Positions 1-11,084 of a stretch of DNA of 64,000 nt are shown here, in pieces; the stretch's first letter is position 1; every line of letters starts with the position of its first letter. Under the pieces are notes generated by a model. It did no database searches. It had not been told where the DNA came from and saw only the letters and a list, made by a program, of their open reading frames with translations. Made by a program: the position numbers and the translations under genes. The DNA is from Karstenula rhodostoma CBS 690.94 (Eukaryota; Ascomycota; Dothideomycetes; Pleosporales; Didymosphaeriaceae): the NCBI GenBank assembly GCA_010093485.1, contig MU001492.1, positions 584,228-648,227 of the forward strand, written 5' to 3'.

Positions 1-956
1 AGCGTTGAAGAGCTGGGTGGCGTCCAACATCGAAACCATCTCGCAGGTCAGCTCGAGCGATTACATCGCGGTGAAATTCACAGGCGCTGGCGCCAAAGCC
101 GTGCAGGCGATGCAGAACTTCAAGTACACGGATTCCACCATGGTCGATGGCTTGACGGCGCTCAAAGAAGGCATGTTCGAGCTGTGCGAGTTCGCAAAGC
201 AGCGGGGCGTCAAGGTCATGGTCGACGCCGAGTCGTCGCTGCACCAGCCTGCAATCGACTACCTCACGCTGGAAGCAATGGCCAAATACAACACCGACGG
301 CAGCGCTCTCGTCTTCAACACCTACCAGATGTGAGTTTTACCTTCACTGCCATATCTACTCCCAACTAATCAACCCCCACAGGTACCTCAAAGCCTCCCT
401 CGACAACCTAAAGTCACACCTCCAGCTAGCCAGCACAAAGGGCTACACCATGGGCGTCAAGCTTGTGCGCGGCGCCTACATCTACGTCGAGCCTGACCGG
501 TCCAACCTCATCCAGGACACCAAGCCTGACACCGACCACGCCTACGACGCCGCCGTCGACCTGCTCCTCCGCGGCACACACACCACTCCCGAGCAGCCCT
601 GGACCGCAGAGGTCATGCTCGCAACCCACAACACGGAGAGCGTCGACACTGCCATGGAACTGTTCCGCTCGCGGCCCGCTGGAAAGCAGCCCGTGCAGAA
701 CCTCGTCTTTGCCCAGTTGATGGGCATGGCGGATGAGATCTCGATGAAGCTTGCGAGCGAGATCAAGGCCATCTCTGCAGAGACCAAGTCGAACGATGTC
801 AGTGTGTACAAGTACAGCGTGTGGGGGTCGCTGGAGGACTGCTTGTTGTATATGCTGCGCAGGGCCGAGGAGAACCAGGATGCCGCGGTGAGGAGCAGAG
901 TTACGGCGAGCCTGATGCTGGGCGAGATTGGGAACCGCATTGCGTTTTGGAGATAG
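1..956 (+). CDS. put1: Proline dehydrogenase, 5' partial
   Basis: This is the C-terminal part of mitochondrial proline dehydrogenase, the FAD enzyme that oxidises proline to pyrroline-5-carboxylate in proline catabolism. The reading frame is open from base 2 and the start lies outside the window. Exons are <1..330 and 383..956. The intron has donor GTGAGT and acceptor CACAG, and splicing restores the continuous segment TYQMYLKASLDNL. The flavin-binding barrel is recognisable: KVMVDAESS, GVKLVRGAY, LATHNTESV and QLMGMADEIS follow in the family order. The C-terminal segment VYKYSVWGSLEDCLLYMLRRA with RVTASLMLGEI matches the family's conserved YKY...PYL.RRA region. It converges on the minus-strand gene that ends at 1233. 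The assignment is firm; mitochondrial location is inferred from the family because the N-terminus is missing. Confidence 0.93.
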
Positions 957-1232
957 TATGATACCAAGATAATGATCTGATGAATAACAATGTTAAACAA
1001 GTAAAATATGAACTGTGCAAACTTGTTGGTTGATGTGAGGAGTAAAGATTAGATATATTTAACAGTGCCTGCTGTTCTGATGTAGTGCATCGATGCTATT
1101 ATATAAGTCTATTAATGCCGTTGTCTAAGTCCAAATGCCGATGCCATGCCAGAAAGTCGACTCAACCCTAACGCCATCGCTATGCACGATTAACTCTCCC
1201 TCCACAAACCCAGTCCTTCAAAAGAAAGATGC

Positions 1233-2340
1233 CTAAACCCCCTCACTATCCTCTTTCTTCTTCTCCTCCTCCTCACCCCCGCTCCCCTCCCGAGTCCCCA
1301 AACTCTCCACATCTCCTTCACTCCCACCCCCAACCCGATAGCTCCCGGGCCCCTCCGCCCCATCCGGAACATGGAACCTCAGATCCACACGCATAATAGC
1401 ATACATATACACAACCAGCACCTCAATCCCGAAATCCATAAAGTAGAACCACCCCTTATGAAACCTCGCCGGCTCGGGCTGCGACAGCGGCACAGGCGTC
1501 ATCCACGACGTGCCCGCGCGATACGCCGCACCGAGACAGCACAGCGCCGCGCCCGTCAGCAGCACCGCCACCTTCGTCCTATGGCGGCCCTGGCCGAACT
1601 TATCGACCTCCCGCTTCGACGCGCCGGACAGCGCTATGAGCGGGATCGGCAGGAACGACACGACGGCGAAGAGCGTCACGCCGTAGAGCTGCAGCGCGCG
1701 GTCGATGGTCTTTGTGCGCGGGCGCAGCGTGTAGAAGCTCTGCACGACGGAGGTGATGACGATGGCGAGGGTGAAGACGACGATGGCGTAGAGGGCTTTG
1801 AAGAACCAGCGGGTCGACGCCTGCCAGCCGAAGGGGTGGTGCGCGCGTAGGATGCGCTGCGCCCAGATGAGGTTGATGATGAAGACGAGGAGGATGCCGG
1901 CTGCGACGAAGATTTGGGCGGCGATGGCGAGGCGGATGTTCGTCGGGAGGGAGATGGAGGCGATGCGGAGTATGCATGTTGTTACTCGAGACGTGCAGAA
2001 ACCTGGTGGTTCCAATGGTTAGTATATGAGGTGGGTGGAGTGGAGGATACAAGAGGGGGGCTTTTGAGCCGACCTTGCAGAAGTCAACTGGAGTAGGCGT
2101 GCGGACTCACCAAAGAGCATCCCATTGAACAAGAAGTTGTGGCCTCTCCGTTTGTTGTATTGGAAGATTGTCATATGTGTCGCGCCGCCAATAATGTATA
2201 AGACCAGGAAAACTGCTGTAACAGGGATATCGACATCCTTTTTAGGTGTGCCCCCTAATGACCAAGTGGTTGGCCGATATGGCCCTGACGAAGACTGAGG
2301 CTGTTTATCAGCATCATGTACGTTTGTTCGCGTAGTATGA
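1233..2340 (-). CDS. DUF3112-type fungal multi-pass membrane protein, start unresolved
   Basis: Two exons are clear: 2111..about 2340 (first coding part seen) and 1233..2002. The intron 2003..2110 has donor GTGAGT and acceptor CCACCAG and joins MLFG to FCTSRVTTCILRIAS. The protein has several hydrophobic spans (AVFLVLYIIGG, IFVAAGILLVFIINLIWA, FFKALYAIVVFTLAIVI, LYGVTLFAVVSFLPIPLIAL, VLLTGAALCCLGAAY, FGIEVLVVYMYAIM). The patterns QRILRAHHPFGW and HKGWFYFMDFGIEVLVVYMY resemble the DUF3112 family of unknown function. The C-tail is acidic and Glu/Lys-rich. The frame upstream of 2340 has no Met before a stop at 2394-2396. The true start therefore lies in a further 5' exon that I could not place. 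Function is unknown. Confidence 0.75.
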
Positions 2341-2396
2341 ACACGTCGCTCGATGCATGCAGTACGAACAACGTTCGGTTGCTGTATATTATCCTA

Positions 2397-3281
2397 GTCA
2401 AGGCACCACACAGGCCGACTTTTCTCTTCGGATCGTGTTCTGGAACTGAGGATAGAAACATAGTTGCTCACCTGTGTGCTCATGATTTCCGGTATTAAAG
2501 GTCGGAATGAGGCAAAATAGAGTATTCGATCTACAACCCTATCGACTTTAACCAGGTACTCAGCCCAGCCCTACCCCTTCCTCCCTTATGTATGTCCAAG
2601 CATAAACGCCTAATCTGCCCACATTCGCACTGCAGAACGAAGCTTTCCTTGAACTAGCACATTTTGTGCATCCAACCCCTGCTCTTTGACGTCATGTGCA
2701 AGGATAACTGGAGCATCGGCTCTTCGGGCTCGGTGGTTGTCTGCTCCGAAAGCAGCGCGAGGGCGAAACACGGTTAGCGGGAGTCGGCCGATCGGAGTTA
2801 GCGGCCAGATCCAAGCCTCCGACTCTGGAAATGCGGAAAATTTCGTTAAAACGATCAGTTGCTTAGTTGTATGTCAACGACTGTATCTTGAAAAGTAGAC
2901 CCTGCATCGTGATGCCTATGCTGAGTTCCTGTTGGCCTTGGTTCCCATTTGAGCGGCATTAGATCGGCTCCGGCAGGTCTTCGCTGTTTCGGCGGAAAGA
3001 TCACGTCTTCTAGACTTCATCATTAGCAAGTCAAGGCGGCGAAGGGTTTATCTCTTACGCCGGCGAGCTGATGAGATGCATGTTGCTAGATTGCAGATAG
3101 TTGATATTGCCGTACTAATTACTCATCGTTCACAGCCGCATTGACTTTGGCATATATTCAATATGCTCTTGGTAACTGCGCCTTGCATAATGCACTCCTT
3201 GGATGAGCTCGTTAGTGTTGCTTCGTGCAAATCTAGCGGGAAGCTACTTAGGTTAAGCGTCTCATGCCAGCACCCCATCCT
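2397..3281. other. Intergenic stretch, 0.9 kb
   Basis: This lies between the 5' side of the DUF3112 gene and the 3' end of the unrecognised minus-strand gene. The short open frames have no family resemblance. The first exon of the DUF3112 gene and its promoter probably lie within the first few hundred bases. I see no RNA gene or repeat. Confidence 0.5.
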
Positions 3282-4979
3282 TCAATCAAGTCCAGGGTAT
3301 TGCGACCAGAAATCACCATCATCTCTGTCATTCAGTCCGTACATGGCTTCTCCGAAATAGTTCATATCCTCCACACCTGGATCAAAGCCTGGACTTGGTA
3401 GGTCGGGTTCATCGGATTCCGTGCTTTTGGGAAGGTCCTCTAAGCCCCATCGACTGAGATCCGCATTGGATTCTTCACCCAAGCTGGAAGGATCAGACTC
3501 ATCCTCCTCACGCAGCGGAGCTGTTATTCCAGCAAGCTGACTCCGGATGATGATCTCGACGGTAGGGCGAGGCGGGGGAGAGTCCTGTCGAAGATGCTGA
3601 AAATCAGTTTCGGCCGAAGGATGTACAAGCTCTAGCTGAGAGTTGTGTTCATTCAATTGAATGTTGCTTGGCTTTGGCGTCGTAGGTTGGATGGGACAAG
3701 ACACAGGGAGAAACCCAGATGCTAGCTGTAGCCTGCCTCTCCACTCGTCAACTTTAGCTTCTGCTTTAGTGATACCTATTGGAAGGACGAGTGTTAGTAA
3801 GAGACGTTGATGGAACCAAACGATTGATTGAAGGACTGCGAGCACTACAGAAGAGGTTCATGTTTGAGTCATCCTGTTAAGCCGGTGGTCCTGCAAGTGA
3901 AGACCGGTAGAGGGGTCGGAAGTTGGAAAGTGTAGTGTAATCCCGTAAAGTGCATCTTCACGTACCCACCGGTCTCTCGGATTGCCTCATCCGCCTATTC
4001 ACTTTCGGCGCTGGGATAATCAACTCCTGACTTTCGAAACCATCACATAGCGAACCTGGGTCAGGCAATCGAAGGCATCTGTGGTGACGACTGGGTGCAT
4101 GAGTACCCGGGAAAGTCAAGATGCGAGATGCGAGCGGTCTGGACCTCTTTGCCTGCTGCGGATCACCCTTGGCCGTGGGAATCAATGCGGACGGCTTCGA
4201 AATGTCTGATGGTTTGACATGAGCGCCAACTCGTACGTTGTTTAACTCGCCTGGCAAACGGCCAAGCTGGGAATCTTGAATGGGGTCGATTCCCCCCATC
4301 AAGCCGACCGACACAATGTCTACGTCCTATAACACCATCATTAGTCTTACACAAGCATTCATTGGAAGCTTCAAAGTTAGGGTCTTACACCCGGCAAAGG
4401 CAGACCATCTTCCGTCGACGCTCGCACAAACACGAGGCCGTTTTCGGGGAGTCGATGCTTTTCCCGGGCGTTCAAAATCCCCATGGGTTGCTTCAACTGC
4501 TTCTTGGCAGTGTAGACAACCTTGGTCTTCCGATTCACCGTTGATGATGCTTTGGCCGGATCTGCGTTTAGTTGCTCGAAGTCCGAACCAGTCTGCGCGT
4601 AGATCTCTAAAGGCTCGGTGGCGCTTGAGGCGGATACTGATCGAAAAATGGCGTTGACCCTTTTCGAGCTAGACTCTTCGGGAGTTCTGCCGCTTGATTC
4701 AAGCCCTGGCATGGAATCGTCTGGTAGGCCCATGCTGTCATCTTGCGCTGGTTCTTCCACTGATGCATGCCTCGCAAGCGACAAGTGAGTTCCGCTGGTT
4801 GAATCGTGTTGATTTGTTAGCGACGATGGCGCTTGCCTGTTTTGTTGAAGACGTTTCGGTCGTTCAGGCACCTTTCCCATAACCCGAAGGAATGCACTCA
4901 GTCGCAATTGATCCCCATGGAAGTCAGCAGCATGAGACATCATAGGAAACAGGGAAGATTCGACTTTCGTGCTGCGCAT
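3282..4979 (-). CDS. Unrecognised multi-exon protein, 5' end uncertain
   Basis: I do not recognise this protein. Three exons fit well: 4389..about 4979, 3966..4326 and 3282..3775. Intron 4327..4388 runs GTAAGA..TATAG. Intron 3776..3965 runs GTACGT..AATAG with a CTAAC branch point; both keep frame. The product is polar and probably disordered. It has Ser/Glu/Asp-rich stretches (RHASVEEPAQDDSMG, REEDESDPSSLGEESN) and a C-terminal acidic/aromatic tail (DDGDFWSQYPGLD). The frame containing 4979 meets a stop just upstream. A different frame is open from about 4925 to 5065 (ILAKRTFLDSDPF, SVVMRVDAQHESRI), and a Met-initiated frame runs 5061..5246. The real start may be at 5246 with an unresolved intron or frame change between. 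If so, it is divergent from the channel gene at 5346 with only about 100 bp between. Confidence 0.55.
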
Positions 4980-5345
4980 CCACGCGCATGACTACACTGA
5001 ACGGATCTGAGTCAAGGAAGGTACGCTTGGCCAGTATTCTTGGGCCGACGTGCGCTGTGGTCAATGGACGACTGCTGGGTCAGTTTGTGCAGCTTTTAGC
5101 AACGATGGCAAATCAAGGTTAACATTTGGAATTGGAGACGAAGTGTGCGGGTAGAAAGAGAACATGGCAGACACAATGTGGGGAACCGCGACGCGACTAG
5201 CGTCATCGTTTCCGGAAGGATCAAGCTTGGCGAGATCGCCAACCATCTGTATCCCGTTTGAACGAATACGCGATAGGACGTTTACGGGATTTGCAGTGTC
5301 GAATCAGACGCTGTGGTGTGTAGTATCCGTTCTTCGTAAGATACC

Positions 5346-8300
5346 ATGTCTCCGTTACCTATGCCGCGATGGCCCGCGGGACACTCGGACATAGAAGTTC
5401 CGCAGATTGACAAAAAGGACGATTTGGGAGAGCTTGTGAGAAAACTTTCTTTGTGCGTAACTCAAAACAGCTGCTCGATGCTTCATCCTCATGAAGACGC
5501 TGCTCGCGACTACCCCTTCGGCCCTTCTGTGTCGCAAGAGACGTACTAACGGTGAGGCTATAGTTACATCGTCGAGGCCATCACACTCCCCCATAGCTTC
5601 GAAGAGCTCCGAACCGCAGCCCCTGCGCGTACCTTGGCACCCCTCATACTATACCTGACCGATAGCTGTCACCACCGAGCTATCGTGCACGCGCTTCTGG
5701 CCTTGAAGGCCCACTTCGCCGCGCTGGAAGAATCGAGCGACGAGCCTGGCGTTAACGAGACCCGTGGATATGCTTGCGAATACGTGGCCTGGCAGTTCTT
5801 GACCAACCTCACCGAGCGCGACACAATCGATTTTCTCCTTCATGAGATCCAGCCGTCGGCACCCACCCGCGACCGCGATTCGGATATAGAGCGTGAGCAG
5901 GAGCATGGAACTACGCCTGTTACTGAAAGTAGCGCGCTTCTTGATAATGGACGTACCTCGTCCTACTTCGGAACGGATGGCGTTCACGGTGATATGTCCT
6001 CAGGCCAGTCCGACGAATTCGCCGCCCAATTTGAGAATTTGAGTGCCTTGGAAATTGCAGCCGTGTCGGATAGCAAGAAGTTCCTCAGACAGCGCCCGGT
6101 CCAGAAAATTATCAACGGTCTGTGGAAGGTACGTTGATCCCATTCTCCAAACGGAACACTCCTGACGGTCCTCATAGGGTGACATTGTGTTTTGGGATAC
6201 TCTCGGTGTAAACTCAGTGAAGGAGCCAAAGTTCTACAACCGCCGCAGAGCCGATCCGTGTAAGTGCTTCCCGTGATCCCTACACCCAGAAGCCTTGCTG
6301 CACTGCCCCGATCGAGCTCTTCCAGCCGGAGATGTGCTTCACACTGCCGTCCAAAGGTGTCCTAGTCCGAGCGTGTAGCACTCACGTCTGGACGCCCGCG
6401 AACGCACACGCTTTCTCTTATCCATGAATCCGAGATTGGTATATTTTCTTGCTCTTGCTGACACCAATTTGCCTTGTATAGTTTGCCGCCTTCGAGTGCC
6501 GAGGTACCTGAAGATCTTTGAGACTCTCTACTCTGCGACTTTCCTCATCCTGTACTACATTGTCCTTACTCATCGGAGCTTCTCAAACGTAACACCTGCC
6601 GAAGCGTTGCTCTATGTCTGGATCGCAGGATTTGCTTACGATGAGTTTGGCGAGTTCAATGACGCGGGACAAGTGAGCTTCTACACGGCCGGGCTTTGGG
6701 GGGCATGGGATCTGGTAAGTAGATGTCATGAAACCAGACGCGACTGACATCGATACAGAGCATCGTCCTGGTTGGAATCGTGTTCTGTGCGCTTCGTAAG
6801 TCGTACCCTGAGAACAGAGCGTGTCTTTACTTACTGTTCGTGCAGGGATCGTAGGTCTCACTACACCAGGTGAAGCCTCTAGTGGGATCCTAGACCTTGC
6901 ATACGACGTTCTTGGCCTGGAAGCTCTGTTCCTCGTGCCTCGTATTTTTTCGCTGCTGAGTCTGAACCCTTATTTCGGGACATTGGTATGTTGATCTGCA
7001 CCGTCGCACCCATCCCACCATAACTGTGTGACTTAACTGACTTGGTTCACAGATCCCGTGTCTCAAGGAAATGGTCAGTGTATTGATCAGTAACCAATCA
7101 GATCCGATGAGCTGATTTCGATTGACATAGACGAAAGACTTTGTCAAATTCTTGTCTCTTGTCATCATCCTATACCTGGGTGAGCAAAACTGCCGAGCTG
7201 TTAGATTCGTGGCTTACGATTTCGACCTGCAGGCTTCCTCACCACGTTCGTATTACTTGCAAGGGGGACTTATACGCCCAGCGAAATGGTTGGTCTCAAC
7301 AAAACCGACAAATGTTCTTCCGAGCTGACGAGATCGCAGAGTTGGATACTTGTCAAGGTCTTTTTTGGTTCATCATATTTGGGCTTTGTGAGTCCATCAA
7401 TAAAACCAACAGTGGCTGAGTTTATTGACTGATACCCCTAGGATGTGGCGCAACAAATGTAGGGTAAACGCTTTGAGAGCGATGAAACGCCAACTGACGG
7501 TCTCGCTAGATCTCCATATTTTGGTCCGCCCGTGATGGTCTGGCTGCCGATCCCCGGATGTCTGCTTTCCGCTAATCAGCCTGATAGCTCATCTTTGTGG
7601 CGCTAACAAATATCCTTCTAATCACTTCGCTGGTTTCGCTGTTATCCAACAGCTTAAGCAAGGTATGTCGGATAATTCTTAGAAACCTCCACATGCCCGG
7701 TGGCCAAGTACGAAGACCGCCTGACTTAAGCGCCTTCAAACGTGCGCTAATGGCGGCGTTGTGGGAAGCCACTCAGGTGGCAGCACCGCCTCACCCCAGC
7801 CGCAGTCAGCTCATCGCAGCCAGCATGGTTTCCATCTGCTTCACCGCGATGCAGTGCTAGACTATGAGCTGTTGCGCAGTCTCACCATGCACGGTGTCGC
7901 GTAGACGAGCTGTCGCGGTTGAAGCATGTATCCTGGTGCTGCCGGAGCTCTTCTTGATGATCTTCATTGGGCGTAGTCAATGCACAGGCAAGCGGGACGT
8001 GAAAGCTAACTTCTACAGGTGCTCGAGCATGCACGTGACGAATACTTGTTCATGTATGTCAATATGCAACACACTATAATGCAGCAAAGCTAATGAAAAA
8101 TGCGATAGTTATTCTGTCTACGTCCTCGAAGCGTCTTCGTCGAATCGCTTAACGTATTTTCTTCCACCGTTGGTAAGTCATCACGCTCTAAACCGCTTCC
8201 GGTCTTGTGAAACGGAATTAAGCGCCGGCACCCACCAGTCGACATAGCCTTCTGCCGCAGCATAAGCTCTTTGGCCCACCCGCTACTGGCCGTCATCTTG

Positions 8301-8898
8301 ACGCGAGAGGCAGGTTTGTGGGGTTTGAATTTTCAAGCGGACCAGACTCCCTGCCGCTCAGGCAGATTCTCAACCCCAAAGCCTTTCATATGTCGAAGGA
8401 GATTCCTTGCCCCGTCTTTGACCTTAGCATGAGGCTGACAAGGGCACCCAGAACCTCATCCCGCTTCTCCTTCGTCCACTCAGGCTAGTATTGCCTTCGG
8501 AGCGGCTAAGGAGTGCTCGCATTGCCATCCTCAAGGCAACGCATCTGCCATTCGTGGGAGCTATATGGACTTACGAACAGCTGTTCAGTTCCCAGGGGCG
8601 TAACTCTGGAGCGTTATCAACGCCTGGGCCCGAAACCCCGAGGATGAGAAAGGGGTTCTTTCGGTCATCGATCCAGCCAGCTCAATCATTAGTGGCAGGC
8701 ATTCGGGCTTCTTCGGGCGGAAACGACCATTCACCAGGCAGAGCACCCGAGCCCAGTCCACCCTGGCCTAGAGATGGACCAGCAGACCCCGACCAGCCAC
8801 TAAAAATGTTAGTCTTCAAGCTCAGCATGCAGGTTGAGGAACTCACGTCCATCGTGTCACAGCTGCAAGAGCAGCGCGAAGCAAGCGTGGCCGCTTGA
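5346..8898 (+). CDS. yvc1: Vacuolar TRP-type cation channel, YVC1-like (16 exons)
   Basis: This resembles the fungal vacuolar TRP channel Yvc1, a calcium-release cation channel. Proposed exons: 5346..5452, 5564..6128, 6178..6259, 6482..6714, 6759..6795, 6846..6985, 7053..7073, 7131..7179, 7233..7288, 7340..7387, 7442..7458, 7510..7537, 7588..7662, 8019..8053, 8109..8172, 8452..8898. They sum to 2004 nt, or 667 aa, close to the family length. Landmarks in order are an N-terminal cytosolic region (NETRGYACEYVAWQFLT, LSALEIAAVSDSKKFL), channel spans (VTPAEALLYVWIAGFAYDE, FLSLVIILYLGFLTTFVLL), and the pore and last-helix region (SYLGFDVAQQISPYFGPPVM, TNILLITSLVSLLSNSLSK). The conserved C-terminal cytosolic segment (YSVYVLEASSSNRLTYFLPP, RSARIAILKATHLP) ends in a short coiled coil. 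Introns at 7663..8018 (356 bp) and 8173..8451 (279 bp) are unusually long. Two donors, GTAGGG at 7459 and GTCTGG at 7538, are weak. Confidence 0.8.
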
Positions 8899-9798
8899 TG
8901 GCCATGGCTTCCATCTCTTCAGGCAGTGAGCTTCTCTCACCCCCAAGCTTGGCCTATTCAAGCCCGGTAAAACAGAAGATATATCATGTCAATAATTTCT
9001 TGAGCGGGACATGGCAAATTTGATCGCGAGCCGAGAATGTCTTACATTCAGACCATACAGCGTATCGCACCAAATAATGTGTGTTGGCCTCCTTGTCCAA
9101 GCGAACTCAAAGCTGAACCTCTCAAGAAGACATACATAGCAACATACAAAGCGGAGTCTTACGGGCTGACGATCAGTCGCGATCTGCGCAGCCCAGCGAG
9201 CCGTCTTTCAATTGGACCTAGTTCACAGTAGACCTCAAAGCGCAGGGGTCGTGCTCATCGCGTCAATGTCACCGGTGCACCCTCATATGATTTGTGCTCG
9301 GCCCGCGGGCGCTCCCGAGAGCTTGGATGAGTTCACACACGACCCACACGCCACCAAATTGCTAGGATCTACCCTTGTCCGTCGACGCCTAGTCCAGATC
9401 CCTGCCCGTGTGCATGTCCCCACTGTACAGCTCTGAGCCCTGAACAAGACACGGCCCCATGCGCGCACCGCACAGAAAACATGCGCGAGGCGGCAAGCGC
9501 CTGCTCATGCCCGGTCTGGCAGCGCCGCCTCTTTTGAGTACAATCTCCGAATCTGCCTCACACTCTCACGCTTCAGTCCCCGTTATCTGGGCGTGCTAGT
9601 AAACGCACCGCCTCAGTAGTACCAGAACGTAGTTCTATTCGAGCTTGCCGGGGTTGTACCTAGCCCCTTCTTCAGATATATCCCGTGCTCGTACGCCCAT
9701 TACCTGCACACTCACCAAGCTCTAGTCATACTTGTTTCTACAGCCTGTACCACTACCTTCTATCCTCTACCCACACCTTCATCTTCACACACTGCACT
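8899..9798. other. Intergenic stretch upstream of zinc-finger gene
   Basis: This holds the 3' flank of the channel gene and the promoter of the C2H2 gene. Just before the Met codon at 9799 the plus strand is pyrimidine- and CA-rich (around 9700-9795), which is usual for fungal 5' leaders. Short frames at 9037..9231 and 9212..9436 have no family resemblance. No RNA gene was found. Confidence 0.45.
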
Positions 9799-11084
9799 AT
9801 GATAGTGTCAGTGCAATCATTGTCTCCCACTATGAATTCTCGAGACCAGACAGGGTCTTCGACGCCTTTCAACCAAGTGCCCAACTCGGCCTCTATGCTA
9901 CAGTCACCTGCGTATCCTTCCCCAGCGCAAAGCGATACGGAACCGGCAAGATACCCAATCGACGGGCTGGGGCTGTATCAATATTCTCAGCCATTTCCTA
10001 CGTCAGCGGATCGACTTATGTTCTCGTCCTCACGGCCTACTCAGGACTGGAATAGCACGTCACCAATGCCTTCGGCGCCCATCGTCAATCCATGGACCTC
10101 TGGAGCATACGACCATCCAGTATGCCCCGACAACAGATCCAGCATGTTGTGGCCCGAATACCACACATCCCATCGATCTTCCACGTCGTCACATCGTGCA
10201 ATGTCTGTGTTCTCAGGCGATGGGTCAGAGCACAGCTTTCCTGCTATCAAACTGGAGGGTGGTGCAGGGTGGGCTACTGACAATGAATTTTCCGCCACAG
10301 TTGCACCGGAGCGACTGACCAACCCTGCACCATACGAAGGTGCATATGGATCTCCGATGTCTCCCTACGAGAGCGACAGCACATCCGGACCTCGGTACAA
10401 GGTCGGTTTTACAGGGCAACTTTCCCCTGGCAGACGCCCAAGATCTTCGCAGAGTGACAGCAAGATCTCTCCAGCTCGTCGTAAGCATTCTCGCCGGACC
10501 AAAGTGTCTGATTCAGAGGCCAAATTCAGGTGTGATATCTGTGGCACCGGTTTTGTTCGCGCATACAACAAAAAGACGCACATGGCGCGTCACAATCCCA
10601 ACCGTTCTAGAGATCACCAGTGTACCTACGACGACTGCGACAACAAGTTCGAGCGGAAGACGGATCTTCAACGCCACATCAACAGTGTTCACTTGCACGA
10701 AAAACCCCATCAATGTGAGCTATGTGGCAAGAGATTTGCGCGCAAGGATACACTCAACAGGTGAGATATTTGCGACCGTCGAGGCGAAGCCTAGTTAACT
10801 AAATCAGGCACAGACATGATGTCCAGGGCGGCTGTCCGAGACGCAATGAAGTCGACGTGCCCACGTTGATCGCACGGAGCCGATCGATGCAATCCAGCCC
10901 TCCCCTCCCGCAGTCGTATCTGCCTTCACCGCAGCCGGAAGTATATGCTGGCTTCCACCCCGCGGACAGTTCACAGGGCCTTTTCGGCTCAAGACATCAT
11001 CACGGTGTCGACGGAGGTGTGTTTGATGGCCGCTTCTCGCGGTTCTCGAACGCAGGCTTTGGCCACAGTCCCCATGGGCTCTGA
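9799..11084 (+). CDS. C2H2 zinc-finger transcription factor
   Basis: This is a predicted nuclear DNA-binding protein of 412 aa in two exons, 9799..10760 and 10808..11084. The intron 10761..10807 (GTGAGA..ATCAG) restores DTLNRHRHDV. Residues 1-240 are Ser/Pro/Tyr-rich and look disordered, as in activation regions. Three fingers follow at about residues 243-325. Finger 1 is CDICGTGF with HMARH. Finger 2 is CTYDDCDNKF with HINSVH. Finger 3 is CELCGKRFARKDTLNRH, in which the final ligand is either a His or the Cys of QGGC. A basic patch (ARRKHSRRTK) precedes the fingers. I chose the Met at 9799 because the upstream in-frame extension to 9685 looks like untranslated leader; Met at 9832 is also possible. 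The orthologue is not assigned. Confidence 0.85.
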
